Assembly (NCBI RefSeq): GCF_016093275.1 | Contig: NZ_JAEDAK010000018.1 | Coordinates: forward strand, 17,046 to 81,045 | DNA from: Inhella proteolytica | GTDB lineage: Bacteria > Pseudomonadota > Gammaproteobacteria > Burkholderiales > Burkholderiaceae_C | DNA length: 64,000 nucleotides | Direction: 5' to 3' | Shown here: in pieces, positions 52,861 through 64,000 of the stretch | How positions within the stretch are numbered: the first letter of the stretch is position 1 | How the letters are laid out: each line of letters starts with the position of its first letter | Position numbers and translations under genes: made by a program | The notes under the pieces: generated by a model | Database searches by the model: none | Told to the model about the DNA's origin: nothing | Seen by the model: the letters and a program-made list of their open reading frames with translations, nothing else

Positions 52861-54891
52861 CTAGTCGTGTGGCGTCACGGGCGTCAGCCCCTGCTGCCGC
52901 AGCAAGGCATCAATCTGCGGCGCGCGGCCGCGGAAGGCCTTGAAGCTCTCCATCGCCGGGCGGGAGCCACCGCGCGCCAGGATCTCATCGACGAAGCGGG
53001 CGCCCGTGGCGGGGTTGTCCACGCCCTCTTCCTCGAAGGCGGCCCAACAGTCGGCACTCAGCACCTCGGCCCACTTGTAGCTGTAGTAGCCGGCCGCGTA
53101 GCCGCCAGCAAAGATGTGACTGAAGGCGTGGGGGAAGCGGTTGAAGTCGGGCGGCAGGTAGACGGCGATCTCTTCGCGCACTTCGCTGAGCAACTCCAGC
53201 ACCGCCGGGTTCTCGGCCTGGTGCAGGCGCATGTCGAACAGCGCGAACTCGACCTGGCGCAGGGTTTGCAGGCCGGCCTGGAAGTTCTTGGCGGCGAGCA
53301 TCTTGTCGAACAGCGCCCGGGGCAGCGGCGCGCCGCTCTTCACGTGTCGGCTCAGGCGCTGCACCACCGGCCACTCCCAGGCCAGGTTCTCCAGGAACTG
53401 GCTGGGCAGTTCCACGGCGTCCCATTCCACGCCGTCGATGCCGGAGACGCCCCCCACTTCCACCTCGGTGAGCAGATGGTGCAGGCCATGGCCCCATTCG
53501 TGGAACAGGGTCTGCACATCGTCGTGGGTGAGCAGGCTGGGTTGGCCGTCGGCGCCGGGGGCGAAGTTGCACACCAGGTGGGCCACGGGGGTTTGCAGCT
53601 GCCCGCTATCGGGCCGGCGCCAGCGCCCGCGCACATCGTCCATCCAGGCGCCCGGGCGCTTGCCCACGCGGGCCAGCAGGTCCAGGTAGACATGGCCGAC
53701 GAGGCGTCCCTCGCGCTGCAACTCATACAGCTGCACGCTGTCGTGCCAGACCGAGCCCTCGATGCGGCGCAGGCTCAGGCCGAACATCTGCCCGAGCAGG
53801 GCGAACAGGCCGTCCAGCACCTGGGGCAGGGTGAAGTACTCGCGCACCTCCTGCTCGCTGTAGCTGTACTGGCGGGTTTTCAGGTCCTCGCTGACGTAGG
53901 CCAGATCCCAGGCCTGCAGCTCGCCAAGGCCCAGGGCCTGCGCGTGGGCGCGGGCGGCGGCCAGGTCGCGCTCGGCATGGGGGCGGGCGCGGCGGGCGAG
54001 GTCGCGCAGGAAGCCCAGCACCTGCTCCGGTGAATCGGCCATCTTCGGCAGCACCGAGAGGCTGGCGAAATCGGGCTGGCCCAGCAGCTGTGCCTCTTCG
54101 TGGCGCAGCGCCAGGATCTCGTGCATCAGCGGGCTGTTGTCCTGCTCAGCGGGCCCGAACTCGCTGGCGCGGGTGACATAGGCGCGGTAGATCTGCTCAC
54201 GCAGTGCGCGGTCGTGCGCGTACTGCATCAGGGGCACCTGGCAAGGTGCGTGCAGGGTCAGCTTGGCCTCTCCCGCACGGCCCTCGGCGCGGGCCAGTTC
54301 CTCGGCATGGGCGCGCACATCGGCGGGCATGCCGTCCAGGCGCTCGGCCGGCACGAACAGGGCGAAGCCGTCGGTGGCGTCCATCACGTGTTCGCTGAAG
54401 GCCTGCCCCAGCTCGGCACCGCGGTTCTGCAGCTCGGTGAAGCGTTCCTTCTGCGCCCCTTGCAGCTCCGCGCCGGAGAGCACGAAGCCCTGCAGGGCCA
54501 GCTGCAGCGCGCGGGCCTGCGCCGGGTCGGTGGGCGGGTGTTCGGCCGCCACCTGCTTGTACTTGCCGTACAGGGCCTCGTCGGCACCCAGCTCGGCGTA
54601 GAAGTTGCTGACGGCCGGCAGCATGGCGTTGTAAGCCGCGCGCAGTTCCGGCGTGTCGGCCACTGCGTTCAGATGCCCCACGATGCCCCAGGCCAGGCCC
54701 AGGGCCTCGCTGGCCACATCCAGCTCGCGCTCGATGGACCGCAAGTCGGTCGGGAAATCAGCGGCCGTGACCTTGGCCTGCGCAGCCTGGGCCTGGGCCA
54801 GCAACTGCGTGATCGCGGGTTCGATGTGCTCGGGGCGGACGGCCGCGAAGTCGGGCAGGTGGGCGGGGGAGAGCAGGGGATTGCTTGCCAT
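52861..54891 (-). CDS. prlC: Oligopeptidase A (M3 family)
   Basis: A 676-residue cytoplasmic zinc metallopeptidase that degrades signal peptides and other oligopeptides. The zinc motif LFHEWGHGLHHLL (HExxH), the downstream YLPPDFNRFPHAFSHIFAGGYAAGYYSY split region and the length fit PrlC/OpdA. The start ATG at 54891 gives MASNPLLSPAHLPDFAAVRP, the usual N-terminus. It lies three bases after folD in the same orientation. Confidence 0.95.
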   Translation of the reverse strand: MASNPLLSPAHLPDFAAVRPEHIEPAITQLLAQAQAAQAKVTAADFPTDLRSIERELDVASEALGLAWGIVGHLNAVADTPELRAAYNAMLPAVSNFYAELGADEALYGKYKQVAAEHPPTDPAQARALQLALQGFVLSGAELQGAQKERFTELQNRGAELGQAFSEHVMDATDGFALFVPAERLDGMPADVRAHAEELARAEGRAGEAKLTLHAPCQVPLMQYAHDRALREQIYRAYVTRASEFGPAEQDNSPLMHEILALRHEEAQLLGQPDFASLSVLPKMADSPEQVLGFLRDLARRARPHAERDLAAARAHAQALGLGELQAWDLAYVSEDLKTRQYSYSEQEVREYFTLPQVLDGLFALLGQMFGLSLRRIEGSVWHDSVQLYELQREGRLVGHVYLDLLARVGKRPGAWMDDVRGRWRRPDSGQLQTPVAHLVCNFAPGADGQPSLLTHDDVQTLFHEWGHGLHHLLTEVEVGGVSGIDGVEWDAVELPSQFLENLAWEWPVVQRLSRHVKSGAPLPRALFDKMLAAKNFQAGLQTLRQVEFALFDMRLHQAENPAVLELLSEVREEIAVYLPPDFNRFPHAFSHIFAGGYAAGYYSYKWAEVLSADCWAAFEEEGVDNPATGARFVDEILARGGSRPAMESFKAFRGRAPQIDALLRQQGLTPVTPHD

Positions 54892-54894
54892 GGC

Positions 54895-55749
54895 TCAGGC
54901 GCCCGCCTTGCGCTGGGCCGCTTCCAGGGTGTTCTGCAGCAGCATGGTGATGGTCATGGGGCCGACGCCGCCCGGCACCGGCGTGATCCAGCCGGCGACT
55001 TCCTTCACCGGCTCGAAGTCCACGTCGCCGCAGAGCTTGCCGTCCGGCAAGCGGTTGATGCCCACGTCCAGCACCACCGCGCCGGGCTTGACCATGTCGG
55101 CCGTGACGAAGCGGGGGCGGCCCACGGCGGCCACGAGGATGTCGGCCTGGCGCGTGATCTCGGCCAGGTTGGGCGTGGCCGAATGGCAGATGGTGACGGT
55201 GGCGCTGGCCTGCAGCAGCAGCATGGCCATGGGCTTGCCGACGATGTTGGAGCGGCCGATCACCACGGCGTGCTTGCCGCGCGGGTTGCAGCCAATCTCT
55301 TCCAACATCTTCATGCAGCCGTAGGGCGTGCAGGGCTTGAAGCCGGGCTGGCCGACCATCAGCGCGCCGGCGCTGGCCACATGGAAGCCGTCCACGTCCT
55401 TTTCCGGAGCGATGGACTCGATCACCAGGTCCGCATCCAGGTGCTTGGGCAGGGGTAGCTGCACCAGGATGCCGTGGACTGCCGGATCGGCGTTCAGTTC
55501 ACGGATGCGCGTCAGCAGGTGGTGCTGCGTCATGTCGGCCGGGTGGCGTTCCAGGCTGGAGGCCATGCCGATGGCTTCGCAGGCCTTGACCTTGTTGCGC
55601 ACATAGACCTGGCTGGCCGGGTCCTCGCCGACCAGCAGCACGGTCAGGCCCGGCTTGTGGCCGCGTGCGGTCAGCGCGGCCACTTCGGTGGCCATGTGGG
55701 AGCGCAGCTTGGCGGCCAGGGCATTGCCGTCGATCAGTTGGGCGGTCAT
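54895..55749 (-). CDS. folD: Methylenetetrahydrofolate dehydrogenase/cyclohydrolase
   Basis: A 284-residue bifunctional FolD, converting 5,10-methylene-THF to 10-formyl-THF. Signature regions are [45 protein letters not shown] and [19 protein letters not shown], with [18 protein letters not shown] at the end. AGGA lies nine bases before the ATG. A stem-loop with T-run lies just 22 bases upstream of the start, after the response regulator. Confidence 0.96.
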   Translation of the reverse strand: MTAQLIDGNALAAKLRSHMATEVAALTARGHKPGLTVLLVGEDPASQVYVRNKVKACEAIGMASSLERHPADMTQHHLLTRIRELNADPAVHGILVQLPLPKHLDADLVIESIAPEKDVDGFHVASAGALMVGQPGFKPCTPYGCMKMLEEIGCNPRGKHAVVIGRSNIVGKPMAMLLLQASATVTICHSATPNLAEITRQADILVAAVGRPRFVTADMVKPGAVVLDVGINRLPDGKLCGDVDFEPVKEVAGWITPVPGGVGPMTITMLLQNTLEAAQRKAGA

Positions 55750-55771
55750 GGGCGGGGTCCTTTCAGAAACG

Positions 55772-55795
55772 AAAAAGGCCGCTCGGTGAGCGGCC
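55772..55795 (-). terminator. Terminator after the FixJ-like regulator
   Basis: On the minus strand an 8-bp stem (GGCCGCTC with GAGCGGCC, loop ACC) is followed by five T. It lies 17 bases after the response-regulator stop and only 22 bases before the folD start codon. Confidence 0.75.
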
Positions 55796-55812
55796 TCGTG
55801 GGTATGCGGCGA

Positions 55813-56439
55813 TCAGGCCTTGGCGGTGGTGGCGCCCAGCGCGATCTTGAGCAGGTCGGCCACGGTGTTGGCGTTGAGTTTTTCCATGATGTTGGCGCGG
55901 TGCGCCTCCACGGTCTTGATGGAAATGCCCAGGTCGTCGGCGATCTGCTTGTTCAGGCGGCCGGCCACGATGCGCTCCAGCACCTGGGCTTCGCGCGTGG
56001 TCAGGCGGCTCAGCAGGGCGTCGCGGCTGGCGGCTTCCTGGTGGCTGGCGAAGGCCGTGCGGGCCTGTTCCAGCATCTTTTCCACCAAGGCCACGAGCGA
56101 GTCTTCCTTGAAAGGCTTCTCGATGAAGTCGATCGCGCCCTTCTTCATGGTCTGCACGGCCATCGGCACGTCACCGTGGCCGGTGATGAAGGCCATCGGC
56201 AGCGGGCTCTTGCGCTCGATCAGCTTGTCTTGCAGCTCCAGGCCGCTCATGCCGTCCATGCGGATGTCGCAGATCAGGCAGGCCACTTCGCGCGGGTCGA
56301 AGCGGGCCAGGAAGCTTTCGGCCGAGTCAAAGCACTTGACGCGGTAGTCCTTGCCCTCCAGCAGCCATTGCAGGGAGTCACGCACGGCCTCGTCGTCGTC
56401 GACGACAAAGACATTGCCCTTCTTGGGAATCAAACTCAT
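55813..56439 (-). CDS. FixJ-family response regulator
   Basis: A 208-residue regulator with a receiver domain (VFVVDDDEAVRDSLQWLLEG, phosphoacceptor in CDIRMDGMSGLELQ, Lys in IEKPFKED) and a LuxR-type helix-turn-helix (LTTREAQVLERIVAGRLNKQ, GISIKTVEAHRANIM). The ATG overlaps the sensor kinase stop by three bases (ATGA). Because the pair is divergent from aceE, as in several Burkholderiales I recall, it may regulate pyruvate dehydrogenase or respiration-linked genes. Confidence 0.92.
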   Translation of the reverse strand: MSLIPKKGNVFVVDDDEAVRDSLQWLLEGKDYRVKCFDSAESFLARFDPREVACLICDIRMDGMSGLELQDKLIERKSPLPMAFITGHGDVPMAVQTMKKGAIDFIEKPFKEDSLVALVEKMLEQARTAFASHQEAASRDALLSRLTTREAQVLERIVAGRLNKQIADDLGISIKTVEAHRANIMEKLNANTVADLLKIALGATTAKA

Positions 56440-58976
56440 GGTGTGGTGCTGGCGGTCGGGGAGGGAGTGAAGCTGTCCGCGTGGCGCAGATCGACGGGGA
56501 TCGTGAACGAGAAGCGGCAGCCCGAAACAAGCTCGCCATTGTAGAGATTCTCGGCGCGCAGCCGGCCCTGGTGGCTCTCGACGATAGACCGGCATAACCC
56601 TAGGCCGATGCCCAGGCCGTCGGCCTTGGTGGAGTAGAAGGCCTCGTAGATGCGGTTGATCGCGTCCTCGGGCAGGCCGGGGCCCATGTCCTGCACGGAG
56701 AACTCGATGGTGCCGCCCTGGTCCGGCATGTGGCGCGGGACCACACGCAGCTCGATATGGCGGCGCGAGGGCGGCAGCTTGGCGATGTCGATCGCCTCGG
56801 CGGCGTTCTTCAGCAGGTTCAGCAGCACCTGCTCGATCAGGATCGGGTCTACCAGCAGCGCGGGCAGGCGCTGCGCCACATAGGTGTGCAGCTGCACATT
56901 GCGGCGGCGCAGCTCGATCGAGGCCAGTTCGACCGCGTCCTCCACGATGTCGGCGGCCTGCGCCGTCTGACGCTGCGGTTCGCTGCGCTTCACGAAGGCG
57001 CGTATGCGATGGATCACCTGGCCGGCGCGCTGGGCCTGCTTGCTGGTCTTTTCCAGTGCGGCCAGCAGATCGTCCTTGGCGATGTTGTCGCCGCGCACGC
57101 GGCTGATCATGCCGTTGCAGTAGTTGGTGATGGCGGTCAGCGGCTGGTTCAGCTCATGCGCCACCGAGCTGGCCATTTCCCCCATGGTGATCAGGCGGCT
57201 CGTCACCTGGGCCTTGGCGGCCTGGGCCTCGGCCTGCTGCTCGGCGGCACGGCGGCTGGTGATGTCGGTGGCGATCAGCATCTGCGCCAGGCGGCCGTCG
57301 GTCCATTGCAGGTAGCGCGTGCGCACGTCGAACCAGCGCTCCAGCTGCTCCACATAGACCTCGCGCGGGCTGCTGCCGGGCCCTTCGGTGAGCGGCTGGG
57401 CGGGCAGGCCGGTGTAGTCGTCCACATCGTCGCTGGGCAGTGCCAGCTGGGTGCCGGGTTGCTCGGCCAGCTGGGTGTGGCCCAGGCTCTCGGCGCCGAA
57501 CCAGAGCCGGTAGCTGCGGTTGGCGAACAGCAGTTCCTGCTGCGGGATGGAAAGCACCGACACGGCGGCGTCCAGGCCTTCCAGCACGGTGGTGAAGCGC
57601 TCGTGGCTGGCGCTGAGCTGGTCGCGCACGCGCTTGGCCTCGGTGATGTTGGTCATCGAGGCCATCCAGCCGGTCTGCTTGCCCTTGGCGTCCACCAAGG
57701 GCGAGACGTACATGCGCGCGTCGAACACCGAGCCGTCCTTGCGCATCACCTTGACTTCAATGCCGCCGCTGGGGCTGCGGCCCTGCATCTCCTGATCCAG
57801 CAGGCGCTGGTTTTCTTCAATGCGGTCGCGCGGCCAGTGCGGGAAGGGCGGGCGGTGGCCGAGCAGCTCGGCTTCGGTGAAGCCGGTCATCGCGCAGAAG
57901 GCCGGGTTCACGTAGACGATGCGCGACTCCATGTCGAGGGCACGCATGCCGGTGAGCATGGAGTTCTCCATCGCACGCCGGAAGTTGGTCTCGGCCAGCA
58001 GGGCGTTCTGCATGTGCAGGCGCCGGCGCATGTGGCGCCAGGTGCCCAGCAGCATCCAGACGGTGAGCGTGGCCAGGGCCACCACCATCCAGAACAGGGT
58101 GTTGGAGATCAGGCCGATGCTGGTGCGGTAGCCCTGGCCACGCAGCACCAGGCCATTGAGCGCCGGCGCCAGCGGCACCTCGTGCAGGATGGCGGCCTTG
58201 CCGGGCGTCACGCCGGGCATGGGGGTGACGGTGCTGGCCACCACCAGCTCGTTCGGGTCCAGCACCGCGATGGCGTGGCGCGAGGCCACCTCGCTCGGCA
58301 CGTAGTAGCGCAGCAGGGCCTCGACGCCGTACTCCGCGATCAGCACCCCGGCAAAGCCATGGCGGTCGATCAGCGGCACCTGCAGCTGGAAGACCAGATT
58401 GCCCACCGCATCGTTGAAGGCGCCGGTGTAGAGCGGCTGGCGGCGCTCGCGCACGGCCACGAAGGTCTGGTCGGGCACGTTGTTGCCCTGGGGCATCGAA
58501 GGGTCGGCCGAGCCCGGGGCCATCAGCGTGGGGGCCTGGAAGCCGGTGCTGGCCACCGAGGCGCGCCGCTCGCGCCGGGCGCTGAGCCAGGTGATGTGCA
58601 TGACCTCGGGCCGTTCGCGCGCGAAGGCGCTGGCCTGGGCGCTGAACTCGTAGGTGTCGATCGCGCGCGTCACGATTTCCCGCGCGATGCGCGCCATCTG
58701 CTCCTGGTTCTCGATCAGGCGCAAGCGCAGCTGTTGCTGGGCGATCTCGGTGTCGCGCTTGACAGCCTCGCTCTCGCGCTCGATTTCTTCGTTGCGCAGG
58801 TACCAGAAGGCCAACACGATGGTGCCCAGGAAGAGCAGCACCGAGAGCAGCGGGCCCAGGGTGGCGAAGCGGTCCTGGCGCGCGGGTGACTGGCGGCGCC
58901 ACCAGCGCGTGGCGGCGGCCAGGGCGGGGCGAAAGAGGGTCTGGAGCGACTGGCTCCAGTCGGGGCGGAGAGGCAT
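56436..58976 (-). CDS. FixL/DctB-like PAS sensor histidine kinase
   Basis: An 846-residue membrane kinase. A first helix (LGPLLSVLLFLGTIVLAFWYL), a periplasmic sensor region of about 230 residues, and a second helix (LFWMVVALATLTVWMLLG) are followed by two PAS domains (MENSMLTGMRALDMESRIVY with PAC, and TVLEGLDAAVSVLSIPQQ). The kinase core has the His in SSVAHELNQPLTAITNYCN, NLLKNAAEAI, and GIGLGLCRSIVESHQGRL. No FixL-type haem site can be claimed. It is coupled to the FixJ-like regulator and divergent from aceE. Confidence 0.92.
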   Translation of the reverse strand: MPLRPDWSQSLQTLFRPALAAATRWWRRQSPARQDRFATLGPLLSVLLFLGTIVLAFWYLRNEEIERESEAVKRDTEIAQQQLRLRLIENQEQMARIAREIVTRAIDTYEFSAQASAFARERPEVMHITWLSARRERRASVASTGFQAPTLMAPGSADPSMPQGNNVPDQTFVAVRERRQPLYTGAFNDAVGNLVFQLQVPLIDRHGFAGVLIAEYGVEALLRYYVPSEVASRHAIAVLDPNELVVASTVTPMPGVTPGKAAILHEVPLAPALNGLVLRGQGYRTSIGLISNTLFWMVVALATLTVWMLLGTWRHMRRRLHMQNALLAETNFRRAMENSMLTGMRALDMESRIVYVNPAFCAMTGFTEAELLGHRPPFPHWPRDRIEENQRLLDQEMQGRSPSGGIEVKVMRKDGSVFDARMYVSPLVDAKGKQTGWMASMTNITEAKRVRDQLSASHERFTTVLEGLDAAVSVLSIPQQELLFANRSYRLWFGAESLGHTQLAEQPGTQLALPSDDVDDYTGLPAQPLTEGPGSSPREVYVEQLERWFDVRTRYLQWTDGRLAQMLIATDITSRRAAEQQAEAQAAKAQVTSRLITMGEMASSVAHELNQPLTAITNYCNGMISRVRGDNIAKDDLLAALEKTSKQAQRAGQVIHRIRAFVKRSEPQRQTAQAADIVEDAVELASIELRRRNVQLHTYVAQRLPALLVDPILIEQVLLNLLKNAAEAIDIAKLPPSRRHIELRVVPRHMPDQGGTIEFSVQDMGPGLPEDAINRIYEAFYSTKADGLGIGLGLCRSIVESHQGRLRAENLYNGELVSGCRFSFTIPVDLRHADSFTPSPTASTTP

Positions 58977-59012
58977 CGCGTGATTATCTCGACCTCCACT
59001 CGGTTTCGTAAT

Positions 59013-59029
59013 GCGGAAAGGCTATCCGC
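59013..59029. promoter_or_regulatory. Inverted repeat in the aceE/sensor-kinase spacer
   Basis: GCGGA-N7-TCCGC lies in the 129-base divergent spacer. A second GC-rich pair (GGCGG, CCGCC) lies a little nearer to aceE. These may be regulator sites, but GC-rich symmetry is common in this genome. Confidence 0.3.
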
Positions 59030-59105
59030 CATTTGAAAGATGGGCGGCCTATGGCACACTCCGCCCTCGATTCGAGTTGTGACTCTAAAAACGGAGACGT
59101 CCCCC

Positions 59106-61814
59106 ATGTCCGCCCAGCCGAACGACATCCTGGCCGCGCGCCCCAACGACGCTGATCCCCGCGAAACCCAGGAGTGGCTGGACGCCCTCAAGGCGGTCAT
59201 TGGCGAGGAGGGCGGTGAACGCGCTCACTTCATCCTGGAAGCGCTGATTGACGAGGCCCGCCAGGCCGGCATCGATGTGCCCTTCAGCGCGAACACGGCC
59301 TACCTGAACACCATTCCGGCCGACCAGGAAGCACGCTGCCCGGGCAATATCGAGATCGAAAAGCGCCTGCGCGCCTACATGCGCTGGAACGCCATGGCCA
59401 TGGTGGTGCGGGCCAACCGCCTGAACCCCGCCGACGGCGGCGACCTGGGTGGCCACATCGGCTCCTTCGCCTCGCTGGCCTCGATGCTGGGCGCCGGCTT
59501 CAACCACTTCTGGCACGCCGAGAACGAAAGCCACGGCGGCGACCTGCTCTACATCCAGGGCCATAGCGCGCCCGGCATCTACGCGCGTGCCTTCCTGGAA
59601 GGTCGCCTGAGCGAGGCGCAGCTCGACAGCTTCCGCCAGGAAGTGGATGGCAAGGGCCTGTCCAGCTACCCGCACCCCAAGCTGATGCCGGAGTTCTGGC
59701 AGTTCCCCACCGTCAGCATGGGTCTGGGCCCGCTGATGGCGATCTACCAGGCGCGCTTCCTCAAGTACCTGCATGCCCGCGGCATTGCCGACACGGCGCA
59801 GCGCAAGGTCTGGGCCTTCATGGGCGACGGCGAGATGGACGAGCCGGAAAGCCTGGGTGCCATTGGTCTCGCCGCGCGCGAGGGCCTGGACAACCTGGTC
59901 TTCGTCATCAACTGCAATCTGCAGCGCCTGGACGGCCCGGTGCGCGGCAACGGCAAGATCATCCAGGAGCTCGAGGGCGAGTTCCGCGGCAGCGGCTGGA
60001 ACGTCATCAAGCTGGTCTGGGGCAAGGGCTGGGACGAGCTGCTGGCGCGCGACAAGAGCGGCAAGCTCAAGCAGCTGATGATGGAAACCGTGGACGGCGA
60101 CTACCAGGCCATGAAGGCCAACGACGGCGCCTACGTCCGCAAGCACTTCTTTGGCAAGTACCCGGAAACCGCCAAGCTCGTCGAGCACATGAGCGACGAC
60201 GAGATCTTCGAGCTGCGCCGCGGTGGTCACCAGCCCGAGAAGGTCTACGCCGCCTTCCACCAGGCCCACCACAACACCACCGGCCAGCCCACGCTGCTGC
60301 TGGTGAAGACGGTCAAGGGCTACGGCATGGGCAAGGCCGGTGAGGGCAAGAACACCGTCCACCAGACCAAGAAGCTGACCGACGAGGACATCAAGTACAT
60401 CCGCGACCGCTTCGGCATCCCCATCCCGGACAGCGAGTTGCCCAAGATCCCGTACTACAAGCCGGCTGACGACACCCCGGAGATGCGCTACCTGCACGAG
60501 CGCCGCCAGGCCCTGGGTGGCTACCTGCCCAAGCGCCGCGTCAAGGCCGACGAGAGCTTCACCGTGCCGCCGCTCTCAAGCTTTCAGGCCGTGCTGGACC
60601 CCACGCCTGAAGGCCGTGAGATCTCCACCACCCAGGCGTACGTACGCTTCCTGACCGCGCTGCTGCGCGACAAGGAACTGGGCCCGCGCGTCGTGCCCAT
60701 CCTGGTGGACGAGGCGCGCACCTTCGGCATGGAAGGCCTGTTCCGCCAGATTGGCATCTACAACCCCAAGGGCCAGCTCTACACCCCGGTCGACAAGGAC
60801 CAGGTGATGTACTACCGCGAGGACAAGGCCGGTCAGATCCTGCAAGAGGGCATCAACGAGGCCGGCGGCATGGCCTCGTGGATCGCCGCGGCGACGTCGT
60901 ATTCGACGAACAACCGCGTGATGATCCCCTTCTACATCTACTACTCGATGTTCGGCTTCCAGCGCATTGGCGACCTGGCCTGGGCCGCGGGTGACATGCA
61001 GGCGCGCGGCTTCCTGCTCGGCGGCACCAGCGGCCGCACCACGCTGAACGGCGAAGGCCTGCAGCACGAGGACGGCCACAGCCATATCCTGGCCGGCACC
61101 ATCCCGAACTGCATCAGCTACGACCCGACCTTCGCGCACGAGGTTGCCGTCATCATGCACAACGGCCTGGAGCGCATGGTCGGCAAGCAGGAGAACGTGT
61201 TCTTCTACCTGACCCTGCTGAACGAGAACTACGCCATGCCGGGCCTGACGGCCGGCACGGAAGCCGAGATCCTCAAGGGCATGTACCTGCTGCAGCCCGC
61301 CGCCAAGCAGTCCCTGGAAGTGAACCTGCTCGGCAGCGGCACCATCCTGCGTGAATCGATGGAGGCCAAGAAGCTGCTCGAAGCCGACTGGGGCGTGGGC
61401 GCGAACGTGTGGAGCTGCCCGAGCTTCAACGAACTGGCGCGCGACGGCCAGGACGCCGAGCGCTGGAACCTGCTGCACCCCACCGAGACCCCGCGCGTCT
61501 CCTTCGTGGCGCAGCAGCTCAGCAAGACCAGCGGCCCGGTGGTGGCCTCGACCGACTACATGAAGGCCTACGCCGACCAGATCCGTGCCTTCATTCCCGC
61601 CGGCCGCGCCTACAAGGTGCTGGGCACCGACGGCTTCGGCCGCAGCGACTTCCGCAGCAAGCTGCGTCAGCACTTCGAGGTGAACCGCCACTACATCGTC
61701 GTGGCCGCCCTCAAGGCGTTGGCCGACGAAGGCAAGCTGCCGGCCGCCAAGGTGGCCGACGCGATTGCCAAGTACGGCATTGACGCCAACAAGATCAACC
61801 CGCTCTACGCATAA
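59106..61814 (+). CDS. aceE: Pyruvate dehydrogenase E1 component, homodimeric
   Basis: A 902-residue thiamine-diphosphate enzyme that decarboxylates pyruvate and acetylates the E2 lipoyl groups. The ThDP motif is FMGDGEMDEPESLGAIGLAA to INCNLQRLDGPVRGN. DLGGHIGSFASLASMLGAGF and TTLNGEGLQHEDGHSH are also typical of AceE. GGAG lies before the ATG at 59106. It is followed after 12 bases by aceF. It is divergent from the FixLJ-like pair, with a 129-base spacer. Confidence 0.97.
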   Translation: MSAQPNDILAARPNDADPRETQEWLDALKAVIGEEGGERAHFILEALIDEARQAGIDVPFSANTAYLNTIPADQEARCPGNIEIEKRLRAYMRWNAMAMVVRANRLNPADGGDLGGHIGSFASLASMLGAGFNHFWHAENESHGGDLLYIQGHSAPGIYARAFLEGRLSEAQLDSFRQEVDGKGLSSYPHPKLMPEFWQFPTVSMGLGPLMAIYQARFLKYLHARGIADTAQRKVWAFMGDGEMDEPESLGAIGLAAREGLDNLVFVINCNLQRLDGPVRGNGKIIQELEGEFRGSGWNVIKLVWGKGWDELLARDKSGKLKQLMMETVDGDYQAMKANDGAYVRKHFFGKYPETAKLVEHMSDDEIFELRRGGHQPEKVYAAFHQAHHNTTGQPTLLLVKTVKGYGMGKAGEGKNTVHQTKKLTDEDIKYIRDRFGIPIPDSELPKIPYYKPADDTPEMRYLHERRQALGGYLPKRRVKADESFTVPPLSSFQAVLDPTPEGREISTTQAYVRFLTALLRDKELGPRVVPILVDEARTFGMEGLFRQIGIYNPKGQLYTPVDKDQVMYYREDKAGQILQEGINEAGGMASWIAAATSYSTNNRVMIPFYIYYSMFGFQRIGDLAWAAGDMQARGFLLGGTSGRTTLNGEGLQHEDGHSHILAGTIPNCISYDPTFAHEVAVIMHNGLERMVGKQENVFFYLTLLNENYAMPGLTAGTEAEILKGMYLLQPAAKQSLEVNLLGSGTILRESMEAKKLLEADWGVGANVWSCPSFNELARDGQDAERWNLLHPTETPRVSFVAQQLSKTSGPVVASTDYMKAYADQIRAFIPAGRAYKVLGTDGFGRSDFRSKLRQHFEVNRHYIVVAALKALADEGKLPAAKVADAIAKYGIDANKINPLYA

Positions 61815-61826
61815 GGACGCACCAAC

Positions 61827-64000
<2,174 letters not shown>

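Noticed and set aside
59033..59061. TTGAAA as a possible -35 element for aceE
   Set aside because: No acceptable -10 hexamer is found 16-18 bases downstream, so I did not call a promoter.

Overview
The window is very GC-rich, densely packed DNA with short spacers and many ATGA/TGATG start-stop overlaps. The gene set fits a free-living heterotrophic betaproteobacterium of the order Burkholderiales, probably near Roseateles/Inhella/Rubrivivax. It has a PHA phasin, type IV minor pilins, a CoA-dependent aerobic aminobenzoate pathway, a homodimeric aceE-type pyruvate dehydrogenase beside a FixLJ-like sensor pair, and a large intergenic repeat of a kind I associate with this order. The taxonomic placement is inference from gene content. 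I saw no rRNA, tRNA, CRISPR array, prophage or insertion-sequence transposase.

Layout. (1) 1-12.2 kb, sugar or sugar-acid use: on the minus strand an IlvD/Edd sugar-acid dehydratase, a TonB receptor and a truncated HpcH/HpaI aldolase. Divergent from them are a LacI-type regulator with a GntR-like operator, a maltoporin-like porin, a CUT1 ABC importer (binding protein, two permeases, ATPase) and an aldo/keto reductase. This resembles a non-phosphorylative sugar-acid pathway ending in aldol cleavage to pyruvate. (2) 12.2-16 kb: a b-type membrane cytochrome, two PepSY proteins and a PmrAB/QseBC-like two-component system, with repeated 11-bp-period boxes in front of the PepSY genes. (3) 16-35.8 kb, mixed housekeeping and accessory genes: a lipoprotein, a spermidine-synthase-like protein, a ferric-reductase-like flavocytochrome, a phasin divergent from an HDAC-like deacetylase, a nitroreductase, a NhaD-like antiporter, a 2-hydroxyacid dehydrogenase, an esterase, RmuC, an MFS carrier, a GlxA-like AraC regulator divergent from a metallo-beta-lactamase-fold protein, an ankyrin protein, a LysE exporter, an NADP oxidoreductase, a LysR regulator and a POT-like transporter.

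(4) 35.8-44.6 kb: an operon matching the aerobic 2-aminobenzoyl-CoA (anthranilate) pathway first described in Azoarcus evansii. It encodes the monooxygenase/reductase, SDR, MarR, enoyl-CoA hydratase, acyl-CoA dehydrogenase, CoA ligase, thioesterase and RidA. It is interrupted by a roughly 690-bp nested imperfect palindrome (about 40312-41000), the most unusual structure in the window. One part of it, a two-hairpin module, recurs near 19.7 kb with different stem sequences but the same fold. (5) 44.7-48.3 kb: a FecR-domain protein and a CHASE2-PAS-GGDEF-EAL protein whose GGDEF motif is degenerate. (6) 48.3-52.8 kb: a minor-pilin operon (pilE, fimT, pilW, pilX, pilV) without pilY1. (7) 52.9-64 kb: oligopeptidase A, folD, a FixJ/FixL-like pair, and divergently aceE, aceF and the start of lpdA, where the window ends.
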